This document shows positions 32,626-43,726 of a stretch of 64,000 bases of DNA, piece by piece. Source of the stretch: Cladorhizidae sp. MBARI D1340-BT2 (lineage: Eukaryota > Porifera > Demospongiae > Poecilosclerida > Cladorhizidae); the NCBI GenBank assembly GCA_028752905.1, contig JAQNBH010000002.1, positions 30,300,762 to 30,364,761 on the forward strand. Direction: 5' to 3'. Position numbers and translations under genes: made by a program. The stretch's first letter is position 1. Each line of letters begins with the position of its first letter. Below the pieces are notes generated by a model that had not been told where the DNA came from, did no database searches, and saw nothing but the letters and a program-made list of their open reading frames with translations.

Positions 32626-33438
32626 CACAAGATTTTTAAGTCAAAGAGATGGGTTGAGCAACATAACCTACAGCCACACATCCCCACTGAACACAAGAAG
32701 TCATCCCCACCCCCAGACTACCTGCAGGAGCAGAAGACGAAAGACAAAAATTACTTGAAGAAGTATTTTGATAACGTCAAGGGTCCACAGTGCTTCAACT
32801 GCAGGGAGTGGGGGCACATCAGTGCCAAATGCCCTCAAAAGCAAGTCCAGGTCGTGCTGAACGACAATTCAAGTGGCGACCTGTATGTGAATTGCGAAAT
32901 TGATGGGATTCCCCGACAATGGCTTAAGCTGGACTCAGGCGCACAGATAACAGTGGTGCATCCGGACGTACTTCGAAGCGACGCCTACACTACAGAGATG
33001 ATCAAAGTAAAGGGGATTGGGGGAGTCAAAGACCTGAGACAAGCAAATGTGATGTTGCGACTGGGGAACTACCGGTTTAGATGGACAGTAGCAGTTGACG
33101 ATGGTATTAACGCAGATGCCGTACTGGGAACAGACTTGCCTATCTTCAACGATCTTGCCAAGGCAGCATCCAGCAACAATGGAGGACTGCAGCTAATCAC
33201 AGGAGCACAACGACTGGCCGAACTCCATAGTGTCATCGACCCAGACAACGTCGAACCATGCCAGACCACAATCAAACCCAAGAAGTCATCACAAGAGAAG
33301 AGACGAGAGAAGAGACTAGAGTCGAGAGAACGGCATATCGGAGCCATTACGGCTGACACACAGCATGTTGACAAAGACTACTTAAGAGAGCAACAAAAGA
33401 TTGATCCATCGCTAAAGGATGAATGGAGCAGTCAATGA
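32593..33438 (+). CDS. Zinc knuckle, aspartic protease and start of integrase
   Basis: 281 codons. Zinc knuckle CFNCREWGHISAKC at 32791-32832. Protease active site LKLDSGAQITVVHPDV, with DSG at 32932, and DAVLGTDLPIF at the second hydrophobic loop. After a basic linker (KKSSQEKRREKRLESRERHI), the frame reads DYLREQQKIDPSLKDEW, which resembles the segment leading into a gypsy integrase zinc domain. The next frame (33419-33540) continues DEDSLFVIKHDLLMRKTLD. There is no reverse transcriptase between protease and this segment. Confidence 0.75.
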   Translation: MQYSLERRLEPHKIFKSKRWVEQHNLQPHIPTEHKKSSPPPDYLQEQKTKDKNYLKKYFDNVKGPQCFNCREWGHISAKCPQKQVQVVLNDNSSGDLYVNCEIDGIPRQWLKLDSGAQITVVHPDVLRSDAYTTEMIKVKGIGGVKDLRQANVMLRLGNYRFRWTVAVDDGINADAVLGTDLPIFNDLAKAASSNNGGLQLITGAQRLAELHSVIDPDNVEPCQTTIKPKKSSQEKRREKRLESRERHIGAITADTQHVDKDYLREQQKIDPSLKDEWSSQ

Positions 33439-33540
33439 TGAGGACTCATTGTTTGTCATAAAACACGACCTCCTCATGAGAAAGACCCTGGATAACTTCG
33501 GCACCGAGTTCACACAGATTGTACTGCCAGTTTCTCACCA

Positions 33541-34125
33541 TATGCAAACATCTCAGCTGCCCTCTCAGACACAACCAGAGCAACAGCACCCACAAAGGTG
33601 AAGTGGTCCGGAGAATGCCAGACGGCATTTGATGCCCTCAAATCAGCTCTCACCAGCCAACCAATCCTTATGTGCCCCAGAATCGACCAGCCGTTTGTAT
33701 TACAGACAGATGCATCCGACCGAGGAATAGGCGCTGTCCTGAGCCAGGAAGAGGACGGATTAGACCATCCATGTGCATTCTTTTCAAAAAAGTTACTCCC
33801 AAGACAACAAAGGTACTCCGTAACCGATAAAGAATGTCTCGCAATTGTGCAAGCCATACAGCACTTCCAGGTTTATCTAATCGGCGTCCAGTTCACGGTA
33901 ATCACAGACCACCGAGCCCTGGAGTATCTCCATACTAACCGCTCCGATAGTCCCAGGCTGGCCCGCTGGGTACTGCAACTACAGCCCTACAACTTCACGG
34001 TCATCTACAGAAGAGGGATCGAGAATGGCAATGCGGACGGGTTATCTCGCCACGCCTGGAGCACCAATGACACACTGGGGAAGAAGGGGGGAGTGTTGCA
34101 AGAGCCGTACATAAGAGAAGACTAA
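33541..34125 (+). pseudogene. RNase H domain of the LTR element
   Basis: Starts with the connection sequence after a reverse transcriptase (YANISAALSDTTR, VKWSGECQTAFDALKSAL), then the RNase H core: FVLQTDASDRGIGAVLSQ (first Asp), YSVTDKECLAIVQAIQHF (Glu), FTVITDHRALEYL (Asp), and NADGLSR near the end. Stop at 34123, directly before the polypurine tract and 3' LTR. The polymerase core is deleted at the join near 33540. In standard Ty3/gypsy elements integrase would follow; none does. Confidence 0.85.
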
Positions 34126-34400
34126 AGACTTGCAACAGCATGACCAAGATAGAATATTGATTAACTATGAATATGGAACTGTATAACTAGGGTAATTAAA
34201 CTACACACAGGTGTTGATTAGATAATGATAGGCAGTATAGGTAAAGGGTTGACAGTTCCATAAAGGGGGCTGACCCAGCCACATGTTGTCAGATTTTTAA
34301 CTTGACCTTTTGGTGTGAACTGATTAAATTTCTAACAACTTTTAGCCAACTAAGAGAGAGTTTTGACTGTTAGATGCTAGGGGAGAGAGACTAGCTAACA
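34094..34400 (+). repeat. 3' LTR
   Basis: 307 bp, same ends as the 5' LTR, preceded by GAAGAAGGGGGGAG (polypurine tract, 34080-34093). Followed by a 46-bp degenerate second copy of its end, GACTGTTATATAGATGC to CTAGCTAACA (to 34446). Confidence 0.85.
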
Positions 34401-34911
34401 TTTGATGACTGTTATATAGATGCTAGAGAGGAGAGACTAGCTAACATTGATGTCTTTCAGTGAACCTGAGGAATAGCACTAGCTAAATGTTAGTTTCCAG
34501 AACAAAATAACATTTTACCTTAGACTAGAGATAGATATTTTTTGCTTGAACTCTGACTTTGAACTCTGACATTATTTGCTTCAAAACAGCGTTATTAAGA
34601 ATTATTTCACCAATATCACGAGGCAAGCACCCACTACATGTAGAAAGCGCCCACACCTACGATTTGGGGGTTGAAAGGGAAGCGCCCATGGGCGCTTGCT
34701 GCATACTTTACGGTATACCTGCAGAAGAAAATGTGATGAAAGCTTGTGGATAAACAACTGCACAAACAGGGAATGAATTTGCTTAAAATAACTAGTTACA
34801 CAATAAATCACAATAAATCACAATCATGAATATACTGGTACACTACTACCTAAACATGGTCCAAAGTACAGATATCACATGTATATATGTGTGTGTACAT
34901 CAGCCATAAAG

Positions 34912-35145
34912 TCACAAACAACTGAAACAAGGTATCATATCAACCACACAAAGACACAGGAAGATGAAGAACCAGGTGAGGAACACTGAGCAGTATGTAG
35001 CTGATGCTGATGCAGTGGGTTGCTGAGTTTCCTCTGGGTCCGAGGTCTCTGTGGACTCTGTTGATATTGGTACGTAGGGTGGAGATGCCCACAGTTCACA
35101 GGGGGGAAGGGAGTCTTTTAGAATCGCACTTAAATCATAACTAAA
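34912..35145 (-). pseudogene. Hydrophobic-tail exon, copy C
   Basis: The upstream part is altered (SYDLSAILKDSLPP). The stem and tail frame is open: TETSDPEETQQPTASASATY, CSVFLTWFFIFLCLCVVDM, then SCL and stop at 34912. The acceptor seen in copy A is not preserved. Confidence 0.4.
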
Positions 35146-35212
35146 GCTGGATGGGTGGAATGCACAGATGGTAATATTATAATATGTGTGCTATGACAGT
35201 AGGAAGTGTTTG

Positions 35213-36157
35213 TTAACCCTTCCACCGCTGGATTTACACAGCACTTTATTTAAATAGTGACGTTATTTTACATAATATTTTATATTCAACCAGGAGTGCA
35301 CAAATGTCCCTAGCAACCATGGTTGATGTTATAGCATTGGTGTTGACAAACATTGTGGTCAACTGTAGGTTGTCTAGCAACTGACCACATACGATGAATA
35401 TCATTATAACATTTGATTGTTTGTTTTGATTGTATTTTTAGGCAGAATATGGACAGAGATTACATCATGATGTAAATATAATAAAATGACAGCGTCATAT
35501 TTTACTAGGGCAGATAATTAGAAACCATAGCTAACAAACTACCTACTAGCTTTATATTATTATAGCTATATAGATGGATAGCTAGTACCCGCGAAGTACC
35601 CAGGTAAATGCTATTTTTTATACAAGTCAGAAAAAAAGCAGTAATGCCTAAAGGATCTTACATGTGTATGGCTATTTATTTTCCTGGGACATCTTGTTCC
35701 TGTTCTTCACCATCGTCAGTCTCAAGACCTGGATCCCTACGCAAATCAGCGCTACTATCTCTGGACTGGCAAAAAAAGGTTCTGAATCTACGATGTCATT
35801 CAGAGTTGCTAGCTCTTCAGGATCTCTAGTCTGTTCTCCGTGGTAGGCCCTTCTCCTTCCTCATCACTGCTTTCAACCTCAGACAGACCGAATTCGTCGT
35901 CATCCAGCATTGCCAAAACATCGTCCAATTTAGTCTAGAAGCCATTTTTTAATCGATCAGCTGAATTTGACGTCACGAATACCTTGGTTACCTAGGCACC
36001 ATACGTCAGCTATTTTAATTCCAGCTCTAGCAAAGCAAGGGACACCCCCAGGTATATTTAGCACATGCGTAGCTAAAACTAACGATTTTATATATTTGTT
36101 TTTGTCGCGGTCATTTACAACTCCGCCATATGGCGGATACGGCGGTGAAACGGTTAA
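35213..36157. mobile_element. piggyBac-type MITE in copy C
   Basis: TTAA at 35213-35216 and 36154-36157. Left end CCCTTCCACCGCTGGATTTA; right end reversed CCGTTTCACCGCCGTATCCG. The left subterminal region (TCCCTAGCAACCATGGTTGA) matches the 40545 element. About 35860-35945 on the minus strand encodes a damaged acidic N-terminus like that of the larger elements; the rest of the transposase is deleted. Copies A (TTAA 11123-11126) and D (19685-19688) keep the empty site. Confidence 0.85.
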
Positions 36158-36489
36158 AGCAGAGAGCTTATAGCATTAGTCCTCTGCATATAGATCATTG
36201 ACTCAACATTCTGTACTAAATTTTACAATATTTTCAAAACATTTTTCCTGTTCATTGAATAAGCATGAGATCCTAACACTACCGTGACTAATTAGAACTG
36301 CTTCAAAGAAATGCCTGTAAATCAGATAGGGGTTGTGTGGCCATAGCTAGGGCTATGTTGCATTTGATTAGGAAATAAAGTTGCACAATTATATCTATAA
36401 TAAGTACATGTGTATGCCAATGTTTAATAATCACCTACAAATCCCATGATTAATTTAATCTTAAATCAAAAGGGCGTGAGTATTTAACT

Positions 36490-37020
36490 GCCAATGACAT
36501 TTCCCTTGGTCATACTAAATAGGACCAACACAAATAGATGCCAATAAATTCAATCCTCGATAGCGTTTCGTATCTTCACCACAATCACCACCAAATATCT
36601 GGTGCTACCATAGATGTCTGGCCTTCAGGAAAGCATAGCAGAAGAGCACAAAATGAGAACGAAGGATGTGGTCCCCCGTTCCCTCCCCTAGGTGTTGACT
36701 CCACCCCCAACAATAGTTCCCTTCTGTTTAGTTGCACTAACTGATAACACAACAACAAAAGGGCACACAGAATATTAAAAGGTGGAGACACCATTTTTTT
36801 AAACAAAAATGTAAACTCTGCACACTTCATTCTATGAACTCGATATTAGCCCAAATTATATCTCTCTCCGTGTGCTCTATTTTAATAGTAAAATCTGTTG
36901 CGTAGGTATAACCATGCATAACCATGCCCAGGTTACAGGCAGTGAAAGTTGGGGACCTCAAAACCTACATGCCCATCTCTGCAGCTAGACAGTAGTTAAC
37001 AATGATAAACTGTCTAGCTG
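36490..37020 (-). repeat. Dispersed repeat R1 (copy C)
   Basis: Inverted copy of 9650-10255. Confidence 0.65.
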
Positions 37021-37905
37021 TCAATGATAAACTTTAGCATGGTGGGCCCAAAGAATAGCGGAAAACAATCTTCTGCACTTTGGCAGGATAGAGGAACATT
37101 AGGTCCTGGTCATGGTTGAAGGGTGTATGGGCTGCTCTGTGGAACAATGCTATCTAGAATTTGAAAAGAAATAATAATGGTTTACACTGGTTTGTAAAGT
37201 TTCCTTGATATCTGTGTAGTGGCTAATATATTGCAGGAATATCATACCTTCCCCAGCAGGAGTCCAGATATATTGGCTATAGCATCCACACGGCTGGTTC
37301 CACTTCCAACTAATATTCTTCTCTTCTGCTGTCCTCTACCTGCAGCTCTTCCCCTCCTCTGCTGTCCTCTACCTGCAGCTCTTCCTCTCCTCTGCTGTCC
37401 TCTACCTGCAGCTCTTCCCCTCCTCTGCTGTCCTCTACCTGCAGCTCTTCCCCTTCTCTGCTGTCCTTTACCTGCAGCTCTTCACTTCCCCTCCTCTGCT
37501 GTCCTCTACCTGCAGCTCTTCCCCTTCTCTGCTGTCCTTTACCTGCAGCTCTTCCCCTCCTCTGCTGTCCTCTACCTGCAGCTCTTCCCCTCCTCTGCTG
37601 TCCTCTACCTGCAGCTTTTGCCTTCTGCTGTCCTCTACCTGCAGCTCTTCCCCTCCTCTGCTGTCCTCTACCTGCAGCTCTTCCCCTGTTATAACTACCT
37701 CCCATTGACATCTGCTGAGTCAGTCCTTTCACTGTAGCTCTCCCCCTATTTCCACTTACTCCAACATTCATACTTGCACTCTCATCCTTACTCTCTTCAA
37801 AATTGCTCCTCATATCTATTTCATCGTCACTATAACTATTTGAGTCGTTGTATAAACTATCACTATGCCATTATCAGCAGATAACATCTCTAATACTGGC
37901 TGGGT
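37020..37905 (-). pseudogene. piggyBac-like N-terminal relic with RG-rich repeats (copy C, best preserved)
   Basis: Exon A on the minus strand reads DSLYNDSNSYSDDEIDMRSN, then a Glu/Ser-rich part, GNRGRATVKGLTQQ, and about eleven 33-bp units giving RGRAAGRGQQR; one unit has a frame-breaking CACTTCC insertion (near 37485) after which the frame shifts to EELQVEDSR. Exon A ends at a donor AAG|GTATGA (37248). Exon B begins at 37153 after AATTCTAG. Compared with A it keeps the acidic block without stop. It is still not a complete transposase. Confidence 0.5.
37320..37690 (-). repeat. Coding minisatellite, 33-bp unit (copy C)
   Basis: About eleven units of the array described for copy A. The antisense frame (LFPSSAVLYLQ) is equally open and is not a gene. 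Confidence 0.9.
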
Positions 37906-39032
37906 ACCATAACATCAGGCCATTAATAGCTAACACCAGAAGAGAGCAACTAACAGCAGTCAACAAGTTGAAGTAAAAATAAGCAGCTGTCATGATATAT
38001 CCTAACAATTGTCTGCAGGTGAAAATTACACCTGTCAATTTATTTATATATTTTGTTGTTAATTTTCCCCCCCTGCACATGCCCAGTAGACTGCTGTATC
38101 ATTTCTTTGAAAACTTACTTCCAACTTGAGAGGGTGAGAGGCAAAAATAAGAAGACGGACATTGGCAAAAATCAGATTGAAAGAGAAATCTCAAGTGTTG
38201 TTTAACTTTAATTTTAAAAAAATTGCTTTTAAAAGCTTCCCACTTTTAAAAGCTTCCCATAAATAAGCTTCGGAGACGATCGATGAGAGGCCAGTTCAAA
38301 ATATGTCGCGAAGCTTAAAACCTCCTCAACATACCCCTTAGTCACCTGGAATTACAAAGTCCAACCTGTAATTAATGAGCCTTCAATCTCTAAAAGACTT
38401 GTGGGATAGAGTGGCAAGTACTTCACTACCTCTATCAACTTTCACCTTTTAGATCTCTTCCTTAACCAATTAATCATTATTAACAGCAATTAGCACAATA
38501 GCAATTTTATAGTGAAGACACCACTACTTTTAAATGTTTACATGGCAGTAATGCACTTCTAGAAAAGAGGGTGAATGCTTATAAGAATCCATTACTAGCA
38601 TGCCTAAGCACTATAGCTCTATCTAACAGGATGAGCTAGCTAGCTACATGTTCATGTAAACAATCATAGTGGCTTTTTCCTACCTTCATTGCTAGTGATT
38701 GGTATCATCCTCCATGTAGGAGCTTCCTTTAAGTTCAGGTACAGCCTCGTGGTGCTTGTTTCTCTAGGAGAAGGAGCATCGCAAAAGCAGATCATTAGCT
38801 ATACATTGCCTCAACATCGATGATAGCCTTTGAGATCGAGAAGCATGAACTCCAAATGGTCACTAGAGCGTGGCAGACTCGATTGTTTCCATAATCTGGT
38901 AGCCAAAGATATTGCTTGGCCTTAGGGCAGATGATAGTCAAAGCTCTTCAAACTCTAGTCCAAACTTCAGACGCTTCTTTTCCCTGCAAGGCGATCATCA
39001 CTGGAAAATAACCCAGGCCTAATGCGGTGTAA
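37906..39032 (-). other. Conserved non-coding part of the unit (copy C)
   Basis: Inverted counterpart of 7080-8820. It includes the candidate small exon at about 38690-38765, here with one extra A. Confidence 0.45.
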
Positions 39033-40323
39033 TTAACTCATTGAATACTGAATTGCGTGGAATAGTAATTAATAGACTCCAGAAGACATCATTTATGTCA
39101 TTAGCACTTTATCTTTTGCACAATTATTTCATGTACTCTCGAGAATCTTAACACAACTTCCTATCTATGCCACACCCACTTTAAAATGCCACACCTGCTT
39201 TTAATTAAAATCGTAATTTAAATTATTTTCTTTTTCCTGATTACATCATCCATTACTTCACAGAAAACAAGTTAGAGCTTGCAAAACAATTTTATGTGTA
39301 CATATAAACCCAAAAAATAGGCCAGAGAACTGATACATAAATATTTATTTGAGTCAAGTTAGTCATAACTGGGAATGTTAGTGTTTGTAGTAGATACTCG
39401 TGTGATACTTTTCAAAGCATACTCCAACACACATATACTCCATGCATTTGGGACAAAAAGAACCAACTTTAGTATATGTTTGTTTATTCATCGCATTCCT
39501 TGAACCATGGCATACAACACATCTTTTTCATTTCCTTGTGTCCCTGTAAGGGAGTGCTTTCCATTCAGACTTGACAAATCTGCTCTTGGTCTTCTGCCTC
39601 CAGAGCACACTCTAGACTCACCACTTGCTGTAGCAATTATCATTGGCTATGTGAGTTCAAGTATTAGAGCCAGTCGAAATGGACGATTGGTTTGGTTTAC
39701 AATAGCTCAGCATGATTGGTTTTTCATGCTAACATTTATAGCTAGCAACTTACTTTCCACTTCACTCAAGTAAGAATCAGGACAATGTAGGGAGTTTTCC
39801 TCAGATAGGGAATCTTCCTCAGCTGGAATGGTGCTATCCATTCCTCTCAAGTCTGGATCCAGGTAAAGTAGGGAGTCTTTCTCAGTTGGCATAGTGCTGG
39901 GACCAGCTCTTGATGCCTTGTAGGCTCCAACTAACATAGCTTTAACTCTATTGTCCTCTTGTTCATCATCACTGTTGTGAAGAGTAAGCTTTCTTCATAA
40001 AAATTGCCTGTTCTTCAAACTCTTTCGAATACTCTTCAAACCTAGCATCAGAGAGTGACACATCAGCACTGAAACTATTTATGTCTTCCACTATCAAGCG
40101 AGAGTGACCTGCAATGTTTAGCTTGATTTATAAATGACCATAACTCCTGAACCATAAAGGCTACTGAATTTTTTTTGACTTCAAAATAAAGTTCACCGAA
40201 TTTTCTCCAATCTAATAACACCATGATTGACATAGCAACACCTATGGATACTTGAGAACTAATGAAGTAAAGCCACGGGTATTTTGGGGTCATATTGACC
40301 TACCTTAGTATTCAATGAGTTAA
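39033..40323 (-). mobile_element. piggyBac-like element, second family
   Basis: TTAA at 39033-39036 and 40320-40323. Perfect terminal inverted repeats ACTCATTGAATACT just inside TTA. Empty sites in A (TTAA 7074-7077) and B (50703-50706) show a clean insertion. Its ends differ from those of the CCCTTTCACCG family, so it is a different lineage. It retains only N-terminal acidic and C-terminal cysteine-rich transposase parts. Confidence 0.85.
39378..39937 (-). pseudogene. piggyBac-like transposase remnant (second family)
   Basis: From an ATG at 39937: acidic N-terminal part with Pro/Glu (STMPTEKDSLLYLDPDL, STIPAEEDSLSEEN). The C-terminal end at 39520-39378 has the cysteine-rich tail: RCVVCHGS, then GSFCPKCMEYMCVGVCFEKY, then HT and a stop shortly after. 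The C-X2-C pairs and CFEKYHT are the usual zinc-binding tail of piggyBac transposases. The frame is broken at an A-run near 39522 (one base short). The DDE core is absent. Confidence 0.75.
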
Positions 40324-40353
40324 TGAATGCTTAATCTGTCAAGTAGAAAATAT

Positions 40354-40390
40354 TTATTGCAGAAACACGAGTAAAGCTCGTCGACCGTAA
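40354..40390 (-). CDS. Secreted-protein gene, exon 2 (copy C)
   Basis: After the acceptor TTTTCTAG the frame gives C-Y-G-R, but the stop of copies A and B (TGA) is CGA here. Reading goes on RALLVFLQ to a TAA at 40354-40356. Its intron is about 4.1 kb because of the piggyBac insertion. Confidence 0.35.
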
Positions 40391-40544
40391 CTAGAAAAGA
40401 AATGGAGTCTATTCATGTGACTAAACATGTGACTAAAACACTCACTTTCACTTAAAAGCACACACACGCCACCAGGGTTTCATTTAGAAAATTGTCCAAG
40501 GGGGGTGCAACTGGAGGAATCTGGATTTTAAGGGGAAGCATGAT

Positions 40545-43500
40545 TAACCCTTTCACCGTCGGATTTAGGCAGCATTTTTTTTAAATTGGACTCGGGTGCA
40601 AATAAAAATCAATATTAAATCAGGAGTGCACTAAAGTCCCTAGCAACCATGGTTGATGGGATAGCTTGGTGTCGACAAACACTGTGGTCAACTTTAGGTT
40701 GTTAGCAACCGACTACAAATGATGAATATCATTATGTAATTACAGCCTAATGAAAGCTCTTACTTCTGACTATGCTAGACAATGCAACATGTGATATTAT
40801 ATATATATATGCACACACTCATTGTATTCACAAAACTTGCATAAGATATATTTTTCATTTTTTAATATTTATTTTCAGATGAAGATATTGTTATCATGTT
40901 GGTGTTGTATGTTGGTGTTGTATGAACATTTATTTATTACATCTGCACATCTTCCCATAACTGAACAACAATAGCCAAAAAAATATATGCATATAAAAAA
41001 CAACAGCCATCTAGCATCTAGCACACACAAACACACATAGAACAGAGAGAAAAATGGAAATACTACATAAAAAGTAAAATTAAAAAAAGTGAAGCAAAAA
41101 CTAGGAAACTACTTGGTGAAGTCTACCATGGTGTGGTACTTTAAAAAACAGTCCCTCTTTGTGACACACAGTGGTACTTTGCAGTGACGGCAAATATACT
41201 TGGTCTCATGGCGGTTTGAGATTCCAGACATGTTTCCAAGCGTGGTGTTCAGCCGGTCTAGACGCTCTTATGAACTGAGTGAGGGCGGCCAGCACGCTGA
41301 CTTGAGCAGAAGCATCCCACTACTTCCTTAGCTAGCTCCAACCGGAAGGTCAAAAAATCTCTCTTCCTGTAATCCCTGGCAAGGTGATCTGCTCTGCGGA
41401 CATGAGAATCTAGAACATAGCTGTTCAGAATGCATGCCTCAACCATATACGCAAACACCCTCTTCCACCACTTCTTACTCCCTCCTCCCTATATTATAAC
41501 AACTAGTCATCTGGTCCCCAACATCCGCACCTCTCATATACTTCTGGTACCTAGTCCACAAGTAGGGGTGGGCAAGACACATACACCTGCGCTCCATCAA
41601 GGCGACGCCTCTTCACTGTAGTGGCAGGCTTAGCAGCATGGAAAGTGGACAAAATTTTTGTCCACCCAAACTACACCAAGGCCATTGGACCTGAAGTCAT
41701 AATGCCCACGGTTACCTTTGGTTGCCTTCAAAATCAAATCCTTTGGATAGGATCTGCGATTGCTTCGCACAGTACCACAGGCATTGATTCCTCTGTTGTA
41801 CAGAGTAAGGTAGAGGATGGGGCTGGTATAGAAGTTGTCTGTGTAGAGCTCATGTCCACTACCTTCCAAACCTTCCATGAGCTTGGGAACAACACTTGTG
41901 CACAGCCCGACATCTGTACTACTACCTAGTGCCTTACCAGTGTAAACCTGAAGCTTGTGGATATAGCCATTAGTGGCATCAGCCAGTACAAAGACCTTGA
42001 TGCCCCATTTGGTAGGCTTGTCTTTCATGTACTGTTTGAACCCCAAGCATCCCTTGAGTTTGATCATGGCTTCATCAATTGAAAATTGCTGGTGAAGGTT
42101 ATATTCCTCAGCAAACTTCGGAACAATCAAGTCCAAAAGTGGTCGCACCTTACTAAGGCGATCATGCCCAGGCTGGCTAGGTAATGTGGTCACAACCAAA
42201 CTAGTTAGGTGAAAAAAACAAAAAATCTGCTGAAACCTCACTATTGGCATAACCCCTGAAATTCCAGGAGTTGAAATATGGTGATCTAGTGTGGACCAAT
42301 ACAAAAGTTCAATCGAGGCAACTTCAAAATCCCCATGTAAATAAGGAGCCCAAGAAAAGCTTTCATCTCTGGAACAGTAACAGGTACCCAGTCGCGGGGA
42401 CGTGGTATGTGACTACGTGTCCTCTCTGCATAGCGATTAGTCTCTGTTACAATTCAGGGTCCACACTTCTTCATAAAAAATATATCACACACTGAAGAAG
42501 AGGTTACATCTGGAGAAGTAGGTCCAGGCACTAATGAATAAGAGAAGTGGGTAGATGATGACTCTTCCTTTCTCCAACTACCACAGCCAAGTTGTCAGTT
42601 ACTGAGCTACCAGATGGAGGTGCTCGAGCAGATTGGGCTGCTGGAGAATTAGAGGAGGGACTATCAAAGGTACTAGCTGAGGAAACAGTAGAAGCAATAG
42701 ACGGAGCTAAAGAAATGCTGGTAGGTGAAGTCCCAGAAAGAAAGAGAGGACTAGCTAAAGGCAGAGCAGAACTTGAAGCTATTTCACTACCACTACTCTG
42801 ACAAACTCGAGCATGACGAACACTCCTAGTGCTAAGACTAAGCTGAACAACTGGTCGTGAAGGAGTGCATACTTCATGAGAAGAGGACACAGAGTGCGAG
42901 GGTAAAAATAAAGGAGGGCATGATGATGGAACATACAATGATGATGATGGAAATAGTATAGGAGTGACTACAGACATCACATAAGTCATAGAACCTGATG
43001 CAGAGGTTACACAACCTACAGTTGCAGATACTGGTAGGAACAATGGAGAAGCTGATGAAGCAGCCATCACAGTAATAGGAGGGCTAGCAACAATAGATTG
43101 GGTCAGACTTGATGAAGCTCTGTCAGCTGCCCAATCCATTGCTTCATGCATCAAACCTGAAGGGGATAAAAGAAATTGGCATCAAATAATTTTACCGCGG
43201 ACTACCCGCTACAAGGAAACTAAAAGAGCATTGCAGTTCCATGCTCTGCTTTGCTAACAACAAAACGAGCTATAGTTAAACTGTAGCTAAACTGACTGTA
43301 AATACCTTCTTCATCGCTGGTATTCTCATCTCCATCTAGATCGTCACCTCGAGTCATCAGCGACCAAGCGATAGCAGAGCTTCAGGGTCAACACGGCTCT
43401 GGCCAGGGTAGGATGAGATGCCATCTCCTTCTTCATCACTGCTTTCATCCTCAGAAAGTCCAAAATCGTCGCCCAAAACCTGAGAACTAACTTCATCCAA

Positions 43501-43726
43501 GGACAGTCGAACGGCCATCTTCAACACGATTTGAAATTCTGAAGGGTCCGACTTTTCAATATTTCTACCCTAGTTACCGAACGTCTATTGCCTTTATATT
43601 CGGTACGATCGTAGGGGAATGTAGCTAATTTTTGACCTCTATAAGGTGTCTGTGAACGGTAAGATCGAATAATTTGATAAACAACTTTTTGCGTTATATA
43701 TACGCTTGTGACAGTGAGTGGGTTAA
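40545..43726 (-). mobile_element. piggyBac-like element, near full length
   Basis: TTAA at 40545-40548 and 43723-43726. Ends CCCTTTCACCGTCGG and, reversed, CCCACTCACTGTCACAAG. It carries a decayed multi-exon transposase on the minus strand. The empty paralogous sites read CTCTACCCATCATGC (A) and CTTTACCCATCATGC (B). It is inside a MITE inside an intron, a three-level nesting. Confidence 0.9.
41109..43518 (-). pseudogene. piggyBac transposase, decayed
   Basis: Exon 1 from the ATG at 43518: LSLDEVSSQVLGDDFGLSED, SDEEGDGISSYPG, then a stop. A donor-like GTATTT lies near 43306 and an acceptor CCTTCAG near 43155. Then a Ser/Pro/Thr-rich linker (43154-42531), EMKAFLGLLIYMGILKLP (about 42345), and the catalytic part 42304-41630: QFSIDEAMIKLKGCLGF (first Asp), HELYTDNFYTSP (second Asp), VVWVDKNFVH. 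A shift follows; the third Asp lies in YMRGADVGDQM (about 41540). The tail has NRHETKYICRHCKVPLC. Transposases of this family cut and paste at TTAA. Several frameshifts make it inactive. Confidence 0.85.

Larger units (their letters stand above)
31282..34400 (+). mobile_element. LTR retrotransposon (Gmr1-like order), internally deleted
   Basis: Two nearly identical 307-bp LTRs, a primer-binding-like TTTGGTGGCAGC after the first, and the purine tract GAAGAAGGGGGGAG just before the second. Between them: gag, zinc knuckle, protease, a piece resembling the integrase N-terminal zinc-binding region, then RNase H directly before the 3' LTR. A partial second copy of the LTR end follows at 34404-34446, obscuring the target duplication. 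Near-identity of the LTRs suggests a fairly recent insertion. Confidence 0.85.
31046..34713. mobile_element. TA-target TIR element, split by an LTR retrotransposon
   Basis: Termini are CCGTAAAGTACGCAGCAAGC on the left and, reversed, CCGTAAAGTATGCAGCAAGC on the right, flanked by TA (31044-31045 and 34714-34715). The paralogous sites at 14985-14988 and 58588-58591 show the uninterrupted TATA within the Penelope relic, proving a TA duplication of the Tc1/mariner kind. Without the nested element only about 500 bp remain, rich in GCGCCCA words and with no transposase, so it is a non-autonomous element. Confidence 0.75.

Noticed and set aside
37219..37737. Plus-strand 172-codon ORF over the copy C array
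   Set aside because: Antisense artefact of the same minisatellite.
42592..42801. Glu-rich plus-strand ORF
   Set aside because: Antisense of the Ser-rich linker of the piggyBac transposase relic.
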